From: Desulfuromonadaceae bacterium GWB2_53_15
GTDB taxonomy: Bacteria; Desulfobacterota; Desulfuromonadia; Geobacterales; Pseudopelobacteraceae
Assembly: GCA_001824455.1 (NCBI GenBank)
Contig: MHXL01000168.1
Location: forward strand, 1-6,176
Reading direction: 5' to 3'
Length of the DNA: 6,176 nucleotides
Made by a program: the position numbers and the translations under genes. Below the pieces are notes generated by a model. It made no database searches and was not told the origin of the DNA. It saw only the letters and a program-made list of their open reading frames with translations. Of the stretch, positions 1-5,847 are shown piece after piece (position 1 is the stretch's first letter; every line of letters begins with the position of its first letter).

Positions 1-945
1 GGCTTCGTGCTCATCCACGACCAGTACCATGCCGATTCCCATGTTAAAGGTTCGATACATCTCGTCTCGCTCGACATTACCGGCTTCTTGCAGAACATTG
101 AAAAGTATTGGCCGCTCCCAGCTGGAGAGATGGACGGATGCACGGCATCCATGGGGAAGAACGCGGGGAATATTTTCCAGAATACCGCCACCCGTGATAT
201 GGGCTATGCCTTTGATATTAAAATCTTTGAGCAGGTTCATTACCGAGCGGATATAGATACGGGTTGGCGCGAGCAACTCATCTGCAACAGTCCGTCCTGT
301 GCCAGGAAACTCAGAATCGATGGTAAGCCCCATGCGTTCGAAAACCAGTTTGCGCGCCAGTGAGTAGCCGTTGCTATGAAGACCGCTGGAAGCAATGCCA
401 ATCAGGCGGTTGCCCACGGCAATACTGGAGCCGTCTATGATGTTATCCCGTTCGACGACACCAACGGCAAAGCCGGCAACATCATATTCCCCATCAGCAT
501 AAAAACCTGGCATCTCAGCAGTCTCGCCTCCGATCAGGGCGCAACCAGCCTGCCTGCATCCTTCGGCAATTCCCTTGACAATGGAGGCGGCCTTTTCAGG
601 CAGGAGCTTTCCGGTTGCAAGGTAGTCCAGAAAGAAAAGAGGTTCGGCACCCTGCACAACGATATCGTTGACACACATGGCAACAAGATCGATCCCCACT
701 GTGTCGTGACGGTCAGCCAAAAAAGCTATCTTGAGCTTTGTGCCGACACCGTCGGTACCTGAAACCAATACCGGGTTTTTGTATTTGGAGCTGTTCAGTG
801 AGAACAGGCCACCGAATCCGCCAATTTCAGCCATGACCTCAGGCCGAAAGGTCGACTTGACCAAGGGCTTGATCATGTTGACAAAGCTGTTGCCAGCCTC
901 AATGTCTACCCCTGCATCTTTGTAAGTTATTCTCTGATCGCTCAA
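1..945 (-). CDS. purM: Phosphoribosylformylglycinamidine cyclo-ligase (AIR synthetase), C-terminus cut by window edge
   Basis: PurM closes the imidazole ring: FGAM plus ATP gives aminoimidazole ribonucleotide, the fifth step of purine synthesis, in the cytoplasm. The reading frame runs off the left edge; 315 residues are visible and about 30-35 are missing compared with the usual ~345-350. Family signatures are plain: [11 protein letters not shown] at residues 62-72 (ATP/substrate loop), [11 protein letters not shown] at 139-149, GLHSNGYS at 188-195, HITGGG at 249-254 and MGIGMVLVV near the visible end. The start is a TTG at 943-945. It is chosen because an in-frame stop (TAA, 958-960) lies just upstream, a strong Shine-Dalgarno sits 7 bases away, and the next in-frame ATG (residue 24, MIKPLV) falls inside conserved sequence. 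The protein resembles Geobacter PurM from memory. purN often follows purM and might lie beyond the left edge; that is inference. Confidence 0.97.
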   Translation of the reverse strand, partial: MSDQRITYKDAGVDIEAGNSFVNMIKPLVKSTFRPEVMAEIGGFGGLFSLNSSKYKNPVLVSGTDGVGTKLKIAFLADRHDTVGIDLVAMCVNDIVVQGAEPLFFLDYLATGKLLPEKAASIVKGIAEGCRQAGCALIGGETAEMPGFYADGEYDVAGFAVGVVERDNIIDGSSIAVGNRLIGIASSGLHSNGYSLARKLVFERMGLTIDSEFPGTGRTVADELLAPTRIYIRSVMNLLKDFNIKGIAHITGGGILENIPRVLPHGCRASVHLSSWERPILFNVLQEAGNVERDEMYRTFNMGIGMVLVVDEHEA

Positions 946-952
946 TCTAATT

Positions 953-960
953 CCTCCTTA
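953..960 (-). promoter_or_regulatory. Strong Shine-Dalgarno of purM, fixes the TTG start
   Basis: Read on the minus strand the sequence is TAAGGAGG, a near-perfect complement of the 16S rRNA 3' end, followed by a 7-base spacer and TTG. It decides the non-ATG start of purM. None of the other genes in the window has a comparable site. Confidence 0.9.
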
Positions 961-961
961 A

Positions 962-976
962 ACAAAGAATCTTTGT
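962..976. repeat. Perfect 7-base inverted repeat over the purM -10/start region
   Basis: ACAAAGA (962-968), one central base (969), then TCTTTGT (970-976). The arms are exact reverse complements. The element covers most of the proposed purM -10 hexamer and the likely transcription start, a position where a repressor could block initiation. It does not resemble the E. coli PurR operator. It could also be chance or a weak leader hairpin. Confidence 0.6.
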
Positions 977-1000
977 AAAACACGGACAACAAAATGTCAA
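972..1000 (-). promoter_or_regulatory. Putative sigma70-type promoter of purM
   Basis: On the minus strand a perfect -35 hexamer TTGACA (1000-995) is followed by a 17-base spacer (994-978) and a -10 hexamer TACAAA (977-972, 4 of 6 consensus bases). A start point near 965 would give a leader of about 20 bases that holds little more than the Shine-Dalgarno. Position, spacing and direction all fit purM. The -10 overlaps a perfect inverted repeat listed separately. No experimental support can be seen from sequence. Confidence 0.6.
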
Positions 1001-1050
1001 TTTCAATCTGGTTAAATACGGTGCCAAATCAGGGCTAAAGTTGATTAAGC

Positions 1051-1078
1051 TTGACAATACACCATGTTTTGAGATTAT
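1051..1078 (+). promoter_or_regulatory. Possible promoter for the transglycosylase-pgsA unit
   Basis: A perfect TTGACA (1051-1056) is followed after 16 bases by GATTAT (1073-1078, 4 of 6 consensus bases). Initiation would fall near 1085, only about 3-4 bases before the ATG at 1089. The transcript would then be almost leaderless, and the alternative TTG start at 1041 would lie outside it. The oddly short leader makes this a weak call. The 946-1088 spacer otherwise holds the purM promoter on the other strand. Confidence 0.25.
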
Positions 1079-1088
1079 TGGTTACATT

Positions 1089-1712
1089 ATGCGGATAGGA
1101 CTCCATGGACATTACATAGCAGTATTGTTGATGACACAAGCATTGCTGATCGTCCTGATTCCGATTCAGCCAATTCGCGCTGATATTTATCGTTATGAGG
1201 ATGAAGAAGGCATCATACATTTTACAGATGCCCCCACGGATCGGCGCTTCAAAATCTTTATGCGGGACTTCAAAAAAGACAAGTTGTTGCGTACCAAACT
1301 TCAGTTACCCAGTAGCGCCAATCCAGCCGAATATGAGAACATCATCAGGGCCAACGCTGAAAAATACGGCGTAAGTGCATCACTTATCAAGGCAGTCATA
1401 CATGCCGAGTCAGGATACAATCCAAACGCTGTCTCCCGCAAGGGTGCCAGCGGCCTGATGCAACTCATGCCCGGTACGGCTCGTTCACTCAAGGTAAACA
1501 ACAGTTTTGACCCTAAAGACAATGTAGAAGGTGGCGTAAAGTATCTACGCTTCCTACTGGACACCTTTCGAGGTGATGTCTCCCTGGCCGTTGCTGCCTA
1601 CAATGCCGGCTTGAATAAAGTTGCCAAGTTTGGTGGTATCCCCCCCTATACAGAAACGCGTACATATGTGAATCGAGTACTATCCTATATGCAATCTTAC
1701 CAGGCGAACTAA
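1089..1712 (+). CDS. Exported lytic transglycosylase (SLT/GH23 domain) with N-terminal DUF4124-like segment
   Basis: The predicted 207-residue enzyme cleaves the MurNAc-GlcNAc bond of peptidoglycan, forming anhydro-muropeptides, in the periplasm. Residues 1-31 look like a signal peptide: a short polar start, a hydrophobic core at about 9-26, and likely cleavage after QPIRA. No lipobox cysteine is seen, so it should be soluble. Residues 32-49 (DIYRYEDEEGIIHFTDAP) match the DUF4124 pattern common at the N-terminus of such enzymes. The SLT domain covers about 80-200: catalytic Glu107 in HAESGYNPNAVS, GLMQLMPG at 122-129 and AAYNAG at 169-174. ATG 1089 is preferred because it places the signal peptide at the N-terminus. 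A TTG at 1041 with AGGG 6 bases upstream would add 16 residues and is the alternative. A C7 run (1640-1646) lies near the C-terminus. pgsA follows after 3 bases, so the two are probably co-transcribed. Confidence 0.9.
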   Translation: MRIGLHGHYIAVLLMTQALLIVLIPIQPIRADIYRYEDEEGIIHFTDAPTDRRFKIFMRDFKKDKLLRTKLQLPSSANPAEYENIIRANAEKYGVSASLIKAVIHAESGYNPNAVSRKGASGLMQLMPGTARSLKVNNSFDPKDNVEGGVKYLRFLLDTFRGDVSLAVAAYNAGLNKVAKFGGIPPYTETRTYVNRVLSYMQSYQAN

Positions 1713-1715
1713 TCG

Positions 1716-2309
1716 ATGACAACTCGCGAACACCCCGCCATTTTAAATATTCCCAACATCCTTACCATGATGAGAATCGCTGCTATTCCTCTTATGGCTC
1801 TACTTCTAATGTCTCCATCGAAAGCTAACGGATTTTGGGCGGCTGCAGTCTTTGCGCTGGCCTCTATCACCGACTGGCTTGATGGTTATCTGGCGCGACG
1901 CATGGGAATTGTCACTGTTTTTGGTAAGTTTTTGGATCCGATTGCGGACAAGTTAATCGTTATGGCGGCCCTGATCATGATTCTTCCTTTTGGTTGGGTA
2001 CCAGCCTGGATGGTTTTGGTTATCCTGGGTCGTGAAATTATCATCACGGGATTGCGGGGTATTGCATCAAGTGAGGGGATTGTTATTCAGGCCAGCGACC
2101 TTGGAAAGTTTAAGACCATTTTCCAGATAGTTGCCATTTTAGGGCTTCTGCTACACTACGATTACAATTGGCTGTTCGGAATAGAGCATGTATGGTTTCA
2201 TGTCAACATGCACAATGTTGGTATGTTTTATCTTTGGATTGCGACGATACTTACCGTCTGGTCAGGCATGGATTATCTTGTCAGGTTTATCAGGGTAATT
2301 GCGCGGTGA
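1716..2309 (+). CDS. pgsA: CDP-diacylglycerol--glycerol-3-phosphate 3-phosphatidyltransferase (PGP synthase)
   Basis: PgsA transfers the phosphatidyl group from CDP-diacylglycerol to sn-glycerol 3-phosphate. It gives phosphatidylglycerophosphate, the committed step to phosphatidylglycerol and cardiolipin, in the inner membrane. The 197-residue protein (E. coli: 182) carries the full CDP-alcohol phosphotransferase motif: Asp53, Asp56-Gly57, Ala60-Arg61, Gly70, Asp74 and Asp78, the metal-binding and catalytic set. Hydrophobic segments at about 23-50, 80-105, 135-147 and 170-190 fit a multi-pass membrane protein. REIIITGLR (106-114) and GKFKT (130-134) are typical of PgsA rather than of phosphatidylserine or cardiolipin synthases. 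Start: ATG 3 bases after the preceding stop, with a weak AGG 5' of it inside the upstream gene, suggesting translational coupling. The gene ends 11 bases before the oppositely oriented gspB, with no terminator seen between. Confidence 0.96.
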   Translation: MTTREHPAILNIPNILTMMRIAAIPLMALLLMSPSKANGFWAAAVFALASITDWLDGYLARRMGIVTVFGKFLDPIADKLIVMAALIMILPFGWVPAWMVLVILGREIIITGLRGIASSEGIVIQASDLGKFKTIFQIVAILGLLLHYDYNWLFGIEHVWFHVNMHNVGMFYLWIATILTVWSGMDYLVRFIRVIAR

Positions 2310-2320
2310 GCTGAGTAGCA

Positions 2321-2998
2321 CTAATGGTTTGATTTTCCCAAGGCAACATCAAACTTTTCTCCACCATAGCTGAACATCACCCGATCCTTCTGGATATCTT
2401 CAACCTTGGCCCCCTCAATCATAGAACCACTGGAAACAGAGATCCCGTTAACAATCGCCACCCTGTCCGAACTCTCATCCTGAAAGGCAATTCCATTAAC
2501 CTTGAGTGCAGGTACAATAACTGCGACCGGTCGGATAGCTGCAGGCTGAGTAGGTGCAACAGGTCGCTTTACCTCAGAGTGCTTGATCGGCGGAACGGCT
2601 TGAATCCGTGCCGGAAACTCTGGTGCTATTACGGAGGATGGAGGAATATCACTGCCAGCCGATATTCCCTTGTCACGCTTAGATAAATCAGCTTGAAGGT
2701 TCAGATTTTGTGGCTTAACGGCAACAGGTGCCACTGCAGTGGCAGAGGAGGGTGGACCTAAAGGTGCCATAGCGGATACAACAGGGTACTTTTTACTTCC
2801 TGTGTCAGGCTTCATAAAGACATAGGTGGCACCACTACCGCAAATGAATAACAGTATTGCCAGCAGTGAGATACTCATAGATGAAAAGTGTCGTGAGGTG
2901 TCACCTCGCAGAATCTCTGCATCGATCTTGAGGGAATCAGGTTTGCGAATCGACTTTTCTTCTTCTAATTTTTTTAGTGCTTTGAGGATGGAACTCAT
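2321..2998 (-). CDS. gspB: GspB/ExeB-like general secretion protein B (T2SSB family)
   Basis: This is a 225-residue bitopic inner-membrane protein. A short cytoplasmic segment opens with MSSILKALKKLEEEK, characteristic of GspB. It is followed by one membrane helix (about 41-62), a Pro/Ala/Ser/Val-rich periplasmic linker (about 70-160) and a C-terminal globular region (about 161-225, PALKVNGIAF through GEKFDVAL) matching the T2SSB domain. In Aeromonas the homologous ExeA-ExeB complex is needed to assemble the secretin in the outer membrane. The gene starts 16 bases after the gspA stop with no clear Shine-Dalgarno, so translation is probably coupled to gspA. A 16-base palindrome lies in the linker-coding part and an A7 run spans codons 8-10. 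No gspC-M gene is visible, so the secretin served is unknown; a pilus secretin is also possible. Confidence 0.88.
   Translation of the reverse strand: MSSILKALKKLEEEKSIRKPDSLKIDAEILRGDTSRHFSSMSISLLAILLFICGSGATYVFMKPDTGSKKYPVVSAMAPLGPPSSATAVAPVAVKPQNLNLQADLSKRDKGISAGSDIPPSSVIAPEFPARIQAVPPIKHSEVKRPVAPTQPAAIRPVAVIVPALKVNGIAFQDESSDRVAIVNGISVSSGSMIEGAKVEDIQKDRVMFSYGGEKFDVALGKSNH
2729..2744. repeat. 16-base perfect palindrome inside gspB
   Basis: TGCCACTG followed directly by CAGTGGCA, with no loop. It encodes part of the Ala-Val-Pro linker of GspB. A protein-binding site is conceivable, but one such palindrome in 6 kb is only mildly unexpected (about 0.1 by chance if bases are equal), and the biased codons of the linker could produce it. 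Confidence 0.5.
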
Positions 2999-3014
2999 GG
3001 CTTGTGTCCGATTT

Positions 3015-4676
3015 TTATCTTTCTTTAAGTGATGGAACTGCTTGGTTTATTTCAAACATTGTGAGAGCCGCCAGGGTCAACTCGCCCACTGAATCATTGA
3101 CAGGAATTCCCCTTGAACGCTGAAACTCTTGAACGGCCTTGACTGTTGCACTGCTGTAAGAACCGTCGATTGTATCCTGATAGAAATTGGCCTGCTTGAG
3201 GAGCCGCTGGAGTGTCCTGATTTCGAATCTTTTTTCTCCGGGGGCAATCGTATCTGGCATTTTGCCAAAATTACGCCAAACAAGGTAGTAATTACCATTA
3301 GCAACAGAGATAAGTTCATCTTTATGCATGGTGTTGCCACCAAACAGTGCAGGAGATATGGATAGTAAGCCATCCTTTCCTGCATTTGTGATCGCTATAC
3401 AATAGTCCCCAATCTTGCCTGGAACTCTCGTCATAACAAGGATTGGAAGGTTAAATCCAAGGGCTTCATCCATTGAACCTCTATAGGCGGTGAGCCGCAG
3501 ATTCCGCTTTGCCGCAAGGCGCTCAAACATCCCCGGCACTGTCAGCTGTCCGCCGAAAATCTTGATAGGATTAGCTCCCCATCGGCTTACAAGAGCGTTG
3601 AAGGCATGAACATGCGTATCGTTCTGATCGTAAGAGAGTATTTCATGTTCAAGCTTTGACTTGATACGTGCCGGTTGAGCAGAAATTGGACCGGATAGTG
3701 GCAAAATAGCAACATCTGTTTTTGACAAGAGACTCTTTGCCTGGGAGGTAAGGGGGGGGTGCGCATTGGTGCGGGCCGGCAACCAGTGAGAAGAAGCCAT
3801 GGCAAAGGTTATCAGAATAATAATGGCAGCTATAGCAGCAAAAAATAGTGACCAACGCTTACCCTGCGGTATATTGATAATCTCCCTGATGGCGCGTGTG
3901 ATGATGTTTGAGCTGATACGCCGGCGTTCGTCACCGTAGGCGATCAGAAGTGCGCGGTCGCAAAGAATATTGATCATGCGGGGTACACCGCGAGTGTAGA
4001 GATATATCCAATTGATAGCGTAATAGCTGAAAGATACACCACCAGTCTCACCGGCAACATCCATGCGGTGTCTTATATAGGTGCGGGTTTCGTTCGTATT
4101 CATGGACTTGAGTATATAACGGACGGCGATTCGCTGGTTGAGTTGGCGCAATGACGGGCGTTCCAGAAGCGTCTTGAGCTCGGGCTGACCCGCCAGGATT
4201 ATCTGGATAAGCTTGTCGTTTTCGGTTTCCAGATTTGAGATAAGACGAATCTGTTCCAATACTTCCGGTTGCAGATTCTGCGCTTCATCAATGACCAGCA
4301 CCACGGTTCGTCCTTCTGCATTTTCAGCCAAGAGGAAGCGATTCAGTTCGACCAGTAATTCGTTTGCATACTCGCTTTCTGCTTCAATTCCAAATTCATG
4401 ATTAATGCTCCGCAACAGCTCAACACCGGTCAGGCAGGGGTTAAAGATTAGTGCGGTGCGATAGTTATCATCTTTTAGCTGTCCCAGCAAAGTACGTAGC
4501 ACGGTCGTCTTACCGGTACCAACCTCACCGATCAGCTCGATAAAGCCGTAGTGATTGTTGATGCCATACAGGAGATGGGCAAAGGCCTCTTTGTGATTCT
4601 TGCTGAGGAAGATGAAGCGTGGATTGGGTGTAAGTGTAAAAGGTTTTTCGTTGAAACCGAAATATTTAGTGTACAT
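3015..4676 (-). CDS. gspA: GspA/ExeA-like AAA ATPase with periplasmic C39-like and peptidoglycan-binding domains
   Basis: The 553-residue protein has domains in order. First is a cytoplasmic AAA ATPase (about 1-265) with Walker A GEVGTGKT at 50-57, Walker B VVLVIDE at 125-131, a sensor-1-like LAGQPEL at 161-167, Arg-rich RPSLRQLNQR at 173-182 and TRGVPRMIN at 228-236. One membrane helix (about 275-295) follows, then a short linker and a periplasmic peptidase-C39-like region (about 340-470). A PG_binding_1 domain (about 485-542: TLQRLLKQANFY, AVQEFQRSRG) ends it. The C39-like part shows no Cys or His at the catalytic positions, so it is probably a binding domain. In Aeromonas, ExeA binds peptidoglycan and with ExeB places the secretin in the outer membrane. 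MshM is a similar ATPase but lacks the peptidoglycan-binding end. The first in-frame ATG fits the family N-terminus (YTKYFGFNEKPF); its Shine-Dalgarno is weak. gspB follows 16 bases after the stop. Confidence 0.92.
   Translation of the reverse strand: MYTKYFGFNEKPFTLTPNPRFIFLSKNHKEAFAHLLYGINNHYGFIELIGEVGTGKTTVLRTLLGQLKDDNYRTALIFNPCLTGVELLRSINHEFGIEAESEYANELLVELNRFLLAENAEGRTVVLVIDEAQNLQPEVLEQIRLISNLETENDKLIQIILAGQPELKTLLERPSLRQLNQRIAVRYILKSMNTNETRTYIRHRMDVAGETGGVSFSYYAINWIYLYTRGVPRMINILCDRALLIAYGDERRRISSNIITRAIREIINIPQGKRWSLFFAAIAAIIILITFAMASSHWLPARTNAHPPLTSQAKSLLSKTDVAILPLSGPISAQPARIKSKLEHEILSYDQNDTHVHAFNALVSRWGANPIKIFGGQLTVPGMFERLAAKRNLRLTAYRGSMDEALGFNLPILVMTRVPGKIGDYCIAITNAGKDGLLSISPALFGGNTMHKDELISVANGNYYLVWRNFGKMPDTIAPGEKRFEIRTLQRLLKQANFYQDTIDGSYSSATVKAVQEFQRSRGIPVNDSVGELTLAALTMFEINQAVPSLKER
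3752..3759. repeat. G8 homopolymer (C8 in the gspA mRNA sense)
   Basis: Eight consecutive G on the plus strand read as C8 in gspA, covering His306-Pro307-Pro308-Leu309 just after the membrane helix. Gain or loss of one base would shift to frames that stop at 3587 or 3649, leaving a protein with the ATPase and membrane helix but no periplasmic domains. The run is intact in frame here. Confidence 0.75.
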
Positions 4677-4809
4677 GGATACCGTTATGGTTACAGGCTG
4701 TTAAGTTTAATGTTGTTGTATATTTCATATTATCCGTATATTTTCAAGATAAATTCTTTTTCATCCGTGAATATAATAATCTACATCCGAATGGTTATTT
4801 CAATAGGTT
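4677..4809. promoter_or_regulatory. AT-rich divergent spacer between gspA and epmB; candidate epmB -10 at 4772-4777
   Basis: This 133-base spacer is clearly richer in A and T than the flanking genes and must hold promoters for gspA (minus) and epmB (plus). A perfect TATAAT lies at 4772-4777, which would start epmB transcription near 4784 with a leader of about 26 bases. No good -35 is seen at the right distance, and a TG lies two rather than one base upstream. For gspA, several TTGAAA hexamers occur on the minus strand but none has a good -10 at 16-18 bases. ATCCG occurs three times (4732, 4763, 4785). Confidence 0.4.
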
Positions 4810-5847
4810 ATGCGATACATTACCTGTAAGTCAACAACACTTCAAGATATAATACAAAAATTCAATTTTCCCAGTGAATTGAAATCAGTTGCGGCAACGT
4901 ACCCATTTCGAACTTCCCACCAGTATGCTGAATTGATTCAGCAACCAGGAGATGCGATCTGGAGACAATGCATGCCGGATTTGCATGAACTCGAGGAAGA
5001 CGGACAGCTACCTGACCCACTGTCGGAGACTTCTCTTAGCCCAGTACCTGGATTAATACATCGTTACCCAGACCGGGTGGTGCTGCTTGTATCGAATCGT
5101 TGCCCAGTGTATTGCAGGTTCTGCATGCGCAAACGTCATGTCGGTGCTGGAAATACGCCGCCCAGTCGCGACGCACTTGATAAGGCCCTGAGGTACATCG
5201 CTGCAACTCCTGCCATACGCGACGTGATACTCTCCGGTGGCGACCCACTCATGCTTGATGATGCCTCGCTGCGCCATATACTCAGTCACCTGCGCGCGAT
5301 CAGCCATGTTAAAATTATCCGCATCGGCACACGCATACCTGTAACCCTGCCAGAACGTGTGACGGCAGAACTCTGTAACTTGCTGAAACAATTCCACCCA
5401 ATCTACGTTAACACGCATTTCAATCATCCCGACGAAATTACACCAAAATCTGCGAAGGCATGTGACCAGTTAGCCGATGCAGGAATACCGTTAGGGAATC
5501 AAACCGTTCTCCTGCGGGGGGTGAATGATAATGTCGAGACAATGAAATACTTAATGACAGGATTACTGGAAATCAGGGTCAGGCCTTATTACATCCATCA
5601 AATGGATCTTGTCAGGGGTACAGCCCATTTCCGCACCCCGATATCTAAAGGCTTGGAAATCATCAGGGCGCTTCGCGGTCACGTTTCCGGCATGGCTGTA
5701 CCGCACTACGTTATCGACCTGCCGGACGGAAAAGGGAAGGTGCCAATCTTGCCTGATACCGTTGAGCGGTCAGGGGACACCATATACCTGATGAATTATC
5801 AAGGAGAAAAAATAGCCTACCGAGACATCACAACTCCTCCGTCGTGA
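4810..5847 (+). CDS. epmB: EF-P-associated lysine 2,3-aminomutase, radical SAM (EpmB/KamA family)
   Basis: The enzyme is predicted to convert L-lysine to (R)-beta-lysine using an S-adenosylmethionine radical, a [4Fe-4S] cluster and PLP; EpmA then attaches beta-lysine to elongation factor P. The cluster motif is C98-x3-C102-x2-C105 (CPVYCRFCMRKRH), with an AdoMet-side motif SGGDPL at 142-147. The PLP lysine should be Lys310 in DLPDGKGK (303-310). At 345 residues it matches EpmB (E. coli 342) rather than catabolic lysine 2,3-aminomutase (about 416). Asp266 (HQMDLVRG) and Asp303 fall at the spacing of the two substrate-binding aspartates of the clostridial aminomutase. An in-frame TAG at 4804-4806 makes ATG 4810 the earliest start; the Shine-Dalgarno is poor (AGG only 2 bases away). 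It overlaps convergent epmA by 20 bases. A true free-lysine aminomutase is the alternative, but the EpmA neighbour argues for EF-P. Confidence 0.9.
   Translation: MRYITCKSTTLQDIIQKFNFPSELKSVAATYPFRTSHQYAELIQQPGDAIWRQCMPDLHELEEDGQLPDPLSETSLSPVPGLIHRYPDRVVLLVSNRCPVYCRFCMRKRHVGAGNTPPSRDALDKALRYIAATPAIRDVILSGGDPLMLDDASLRHILSHLRAISHVKIIRIGTRIPVTLPERVTAELCNLLKQFHPIYVNTHFNHPDEITPKSAKACDQLADAGIPLGNQTVLLRGVNDNVETMKYLMTGLLEIRVRPYYIHQMDLVRGTAHFRTPISKGLEIIRALRGHVSGMAVPHYVIDLPDGKGKVPILPDTVERSGDTIYLMNYQGEKIAYRDITTPPS

Noticed and set aside
7..762. Open plus-strand frames of 118 and 128 codons opposite purM
   Set aside because: They are antisense to strongly conserved PurM motifs, show no recognisable domain and have no ribosome binding site; they are shadows of purM.
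1041..1088. Extended N-terminus of the transglycosylase from TTG 1041
   Set aside because: It would put 16 extra, partly acidic residues before the signal peptide. Kept only as an alternative start, not as the main call.
1271..1278. A6G slippery-like run in the transglycosylase gene
   Set aside because: The heptamer is not in the reading phase needed for programmed -1 shifting (codons are TTC AAA AAA GAC), and the zero frame continues through the catalytic domain.
1640..1646. C7 run in the transglycosylase gene as a phase-variation site
   Set aside because: It lies about 22 codons from the end, after all catalytic motifs, so slippage would change only the tail; weaker case than the C8 run in gspA.
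2300..2330. Possible terminator between pgsA and gspB
   Set aside because: Only a three-to-five-base interrupted stem around GCTGAGTAGC, with no T-run on either strand; not a rho-independent terminator.
4551..4829. A 92-codon plus-strand frame with a hydrophobic C-terminus, crossing the gspA start and the spacer
   Set aside because: It begins with GTG inside gspA antisense, has no Shine-Dalgarno and ends just inside epmB. Its hydrophobic look comes from the AT-rich spacer. A small membrane protein cannot be excluded but has no support.
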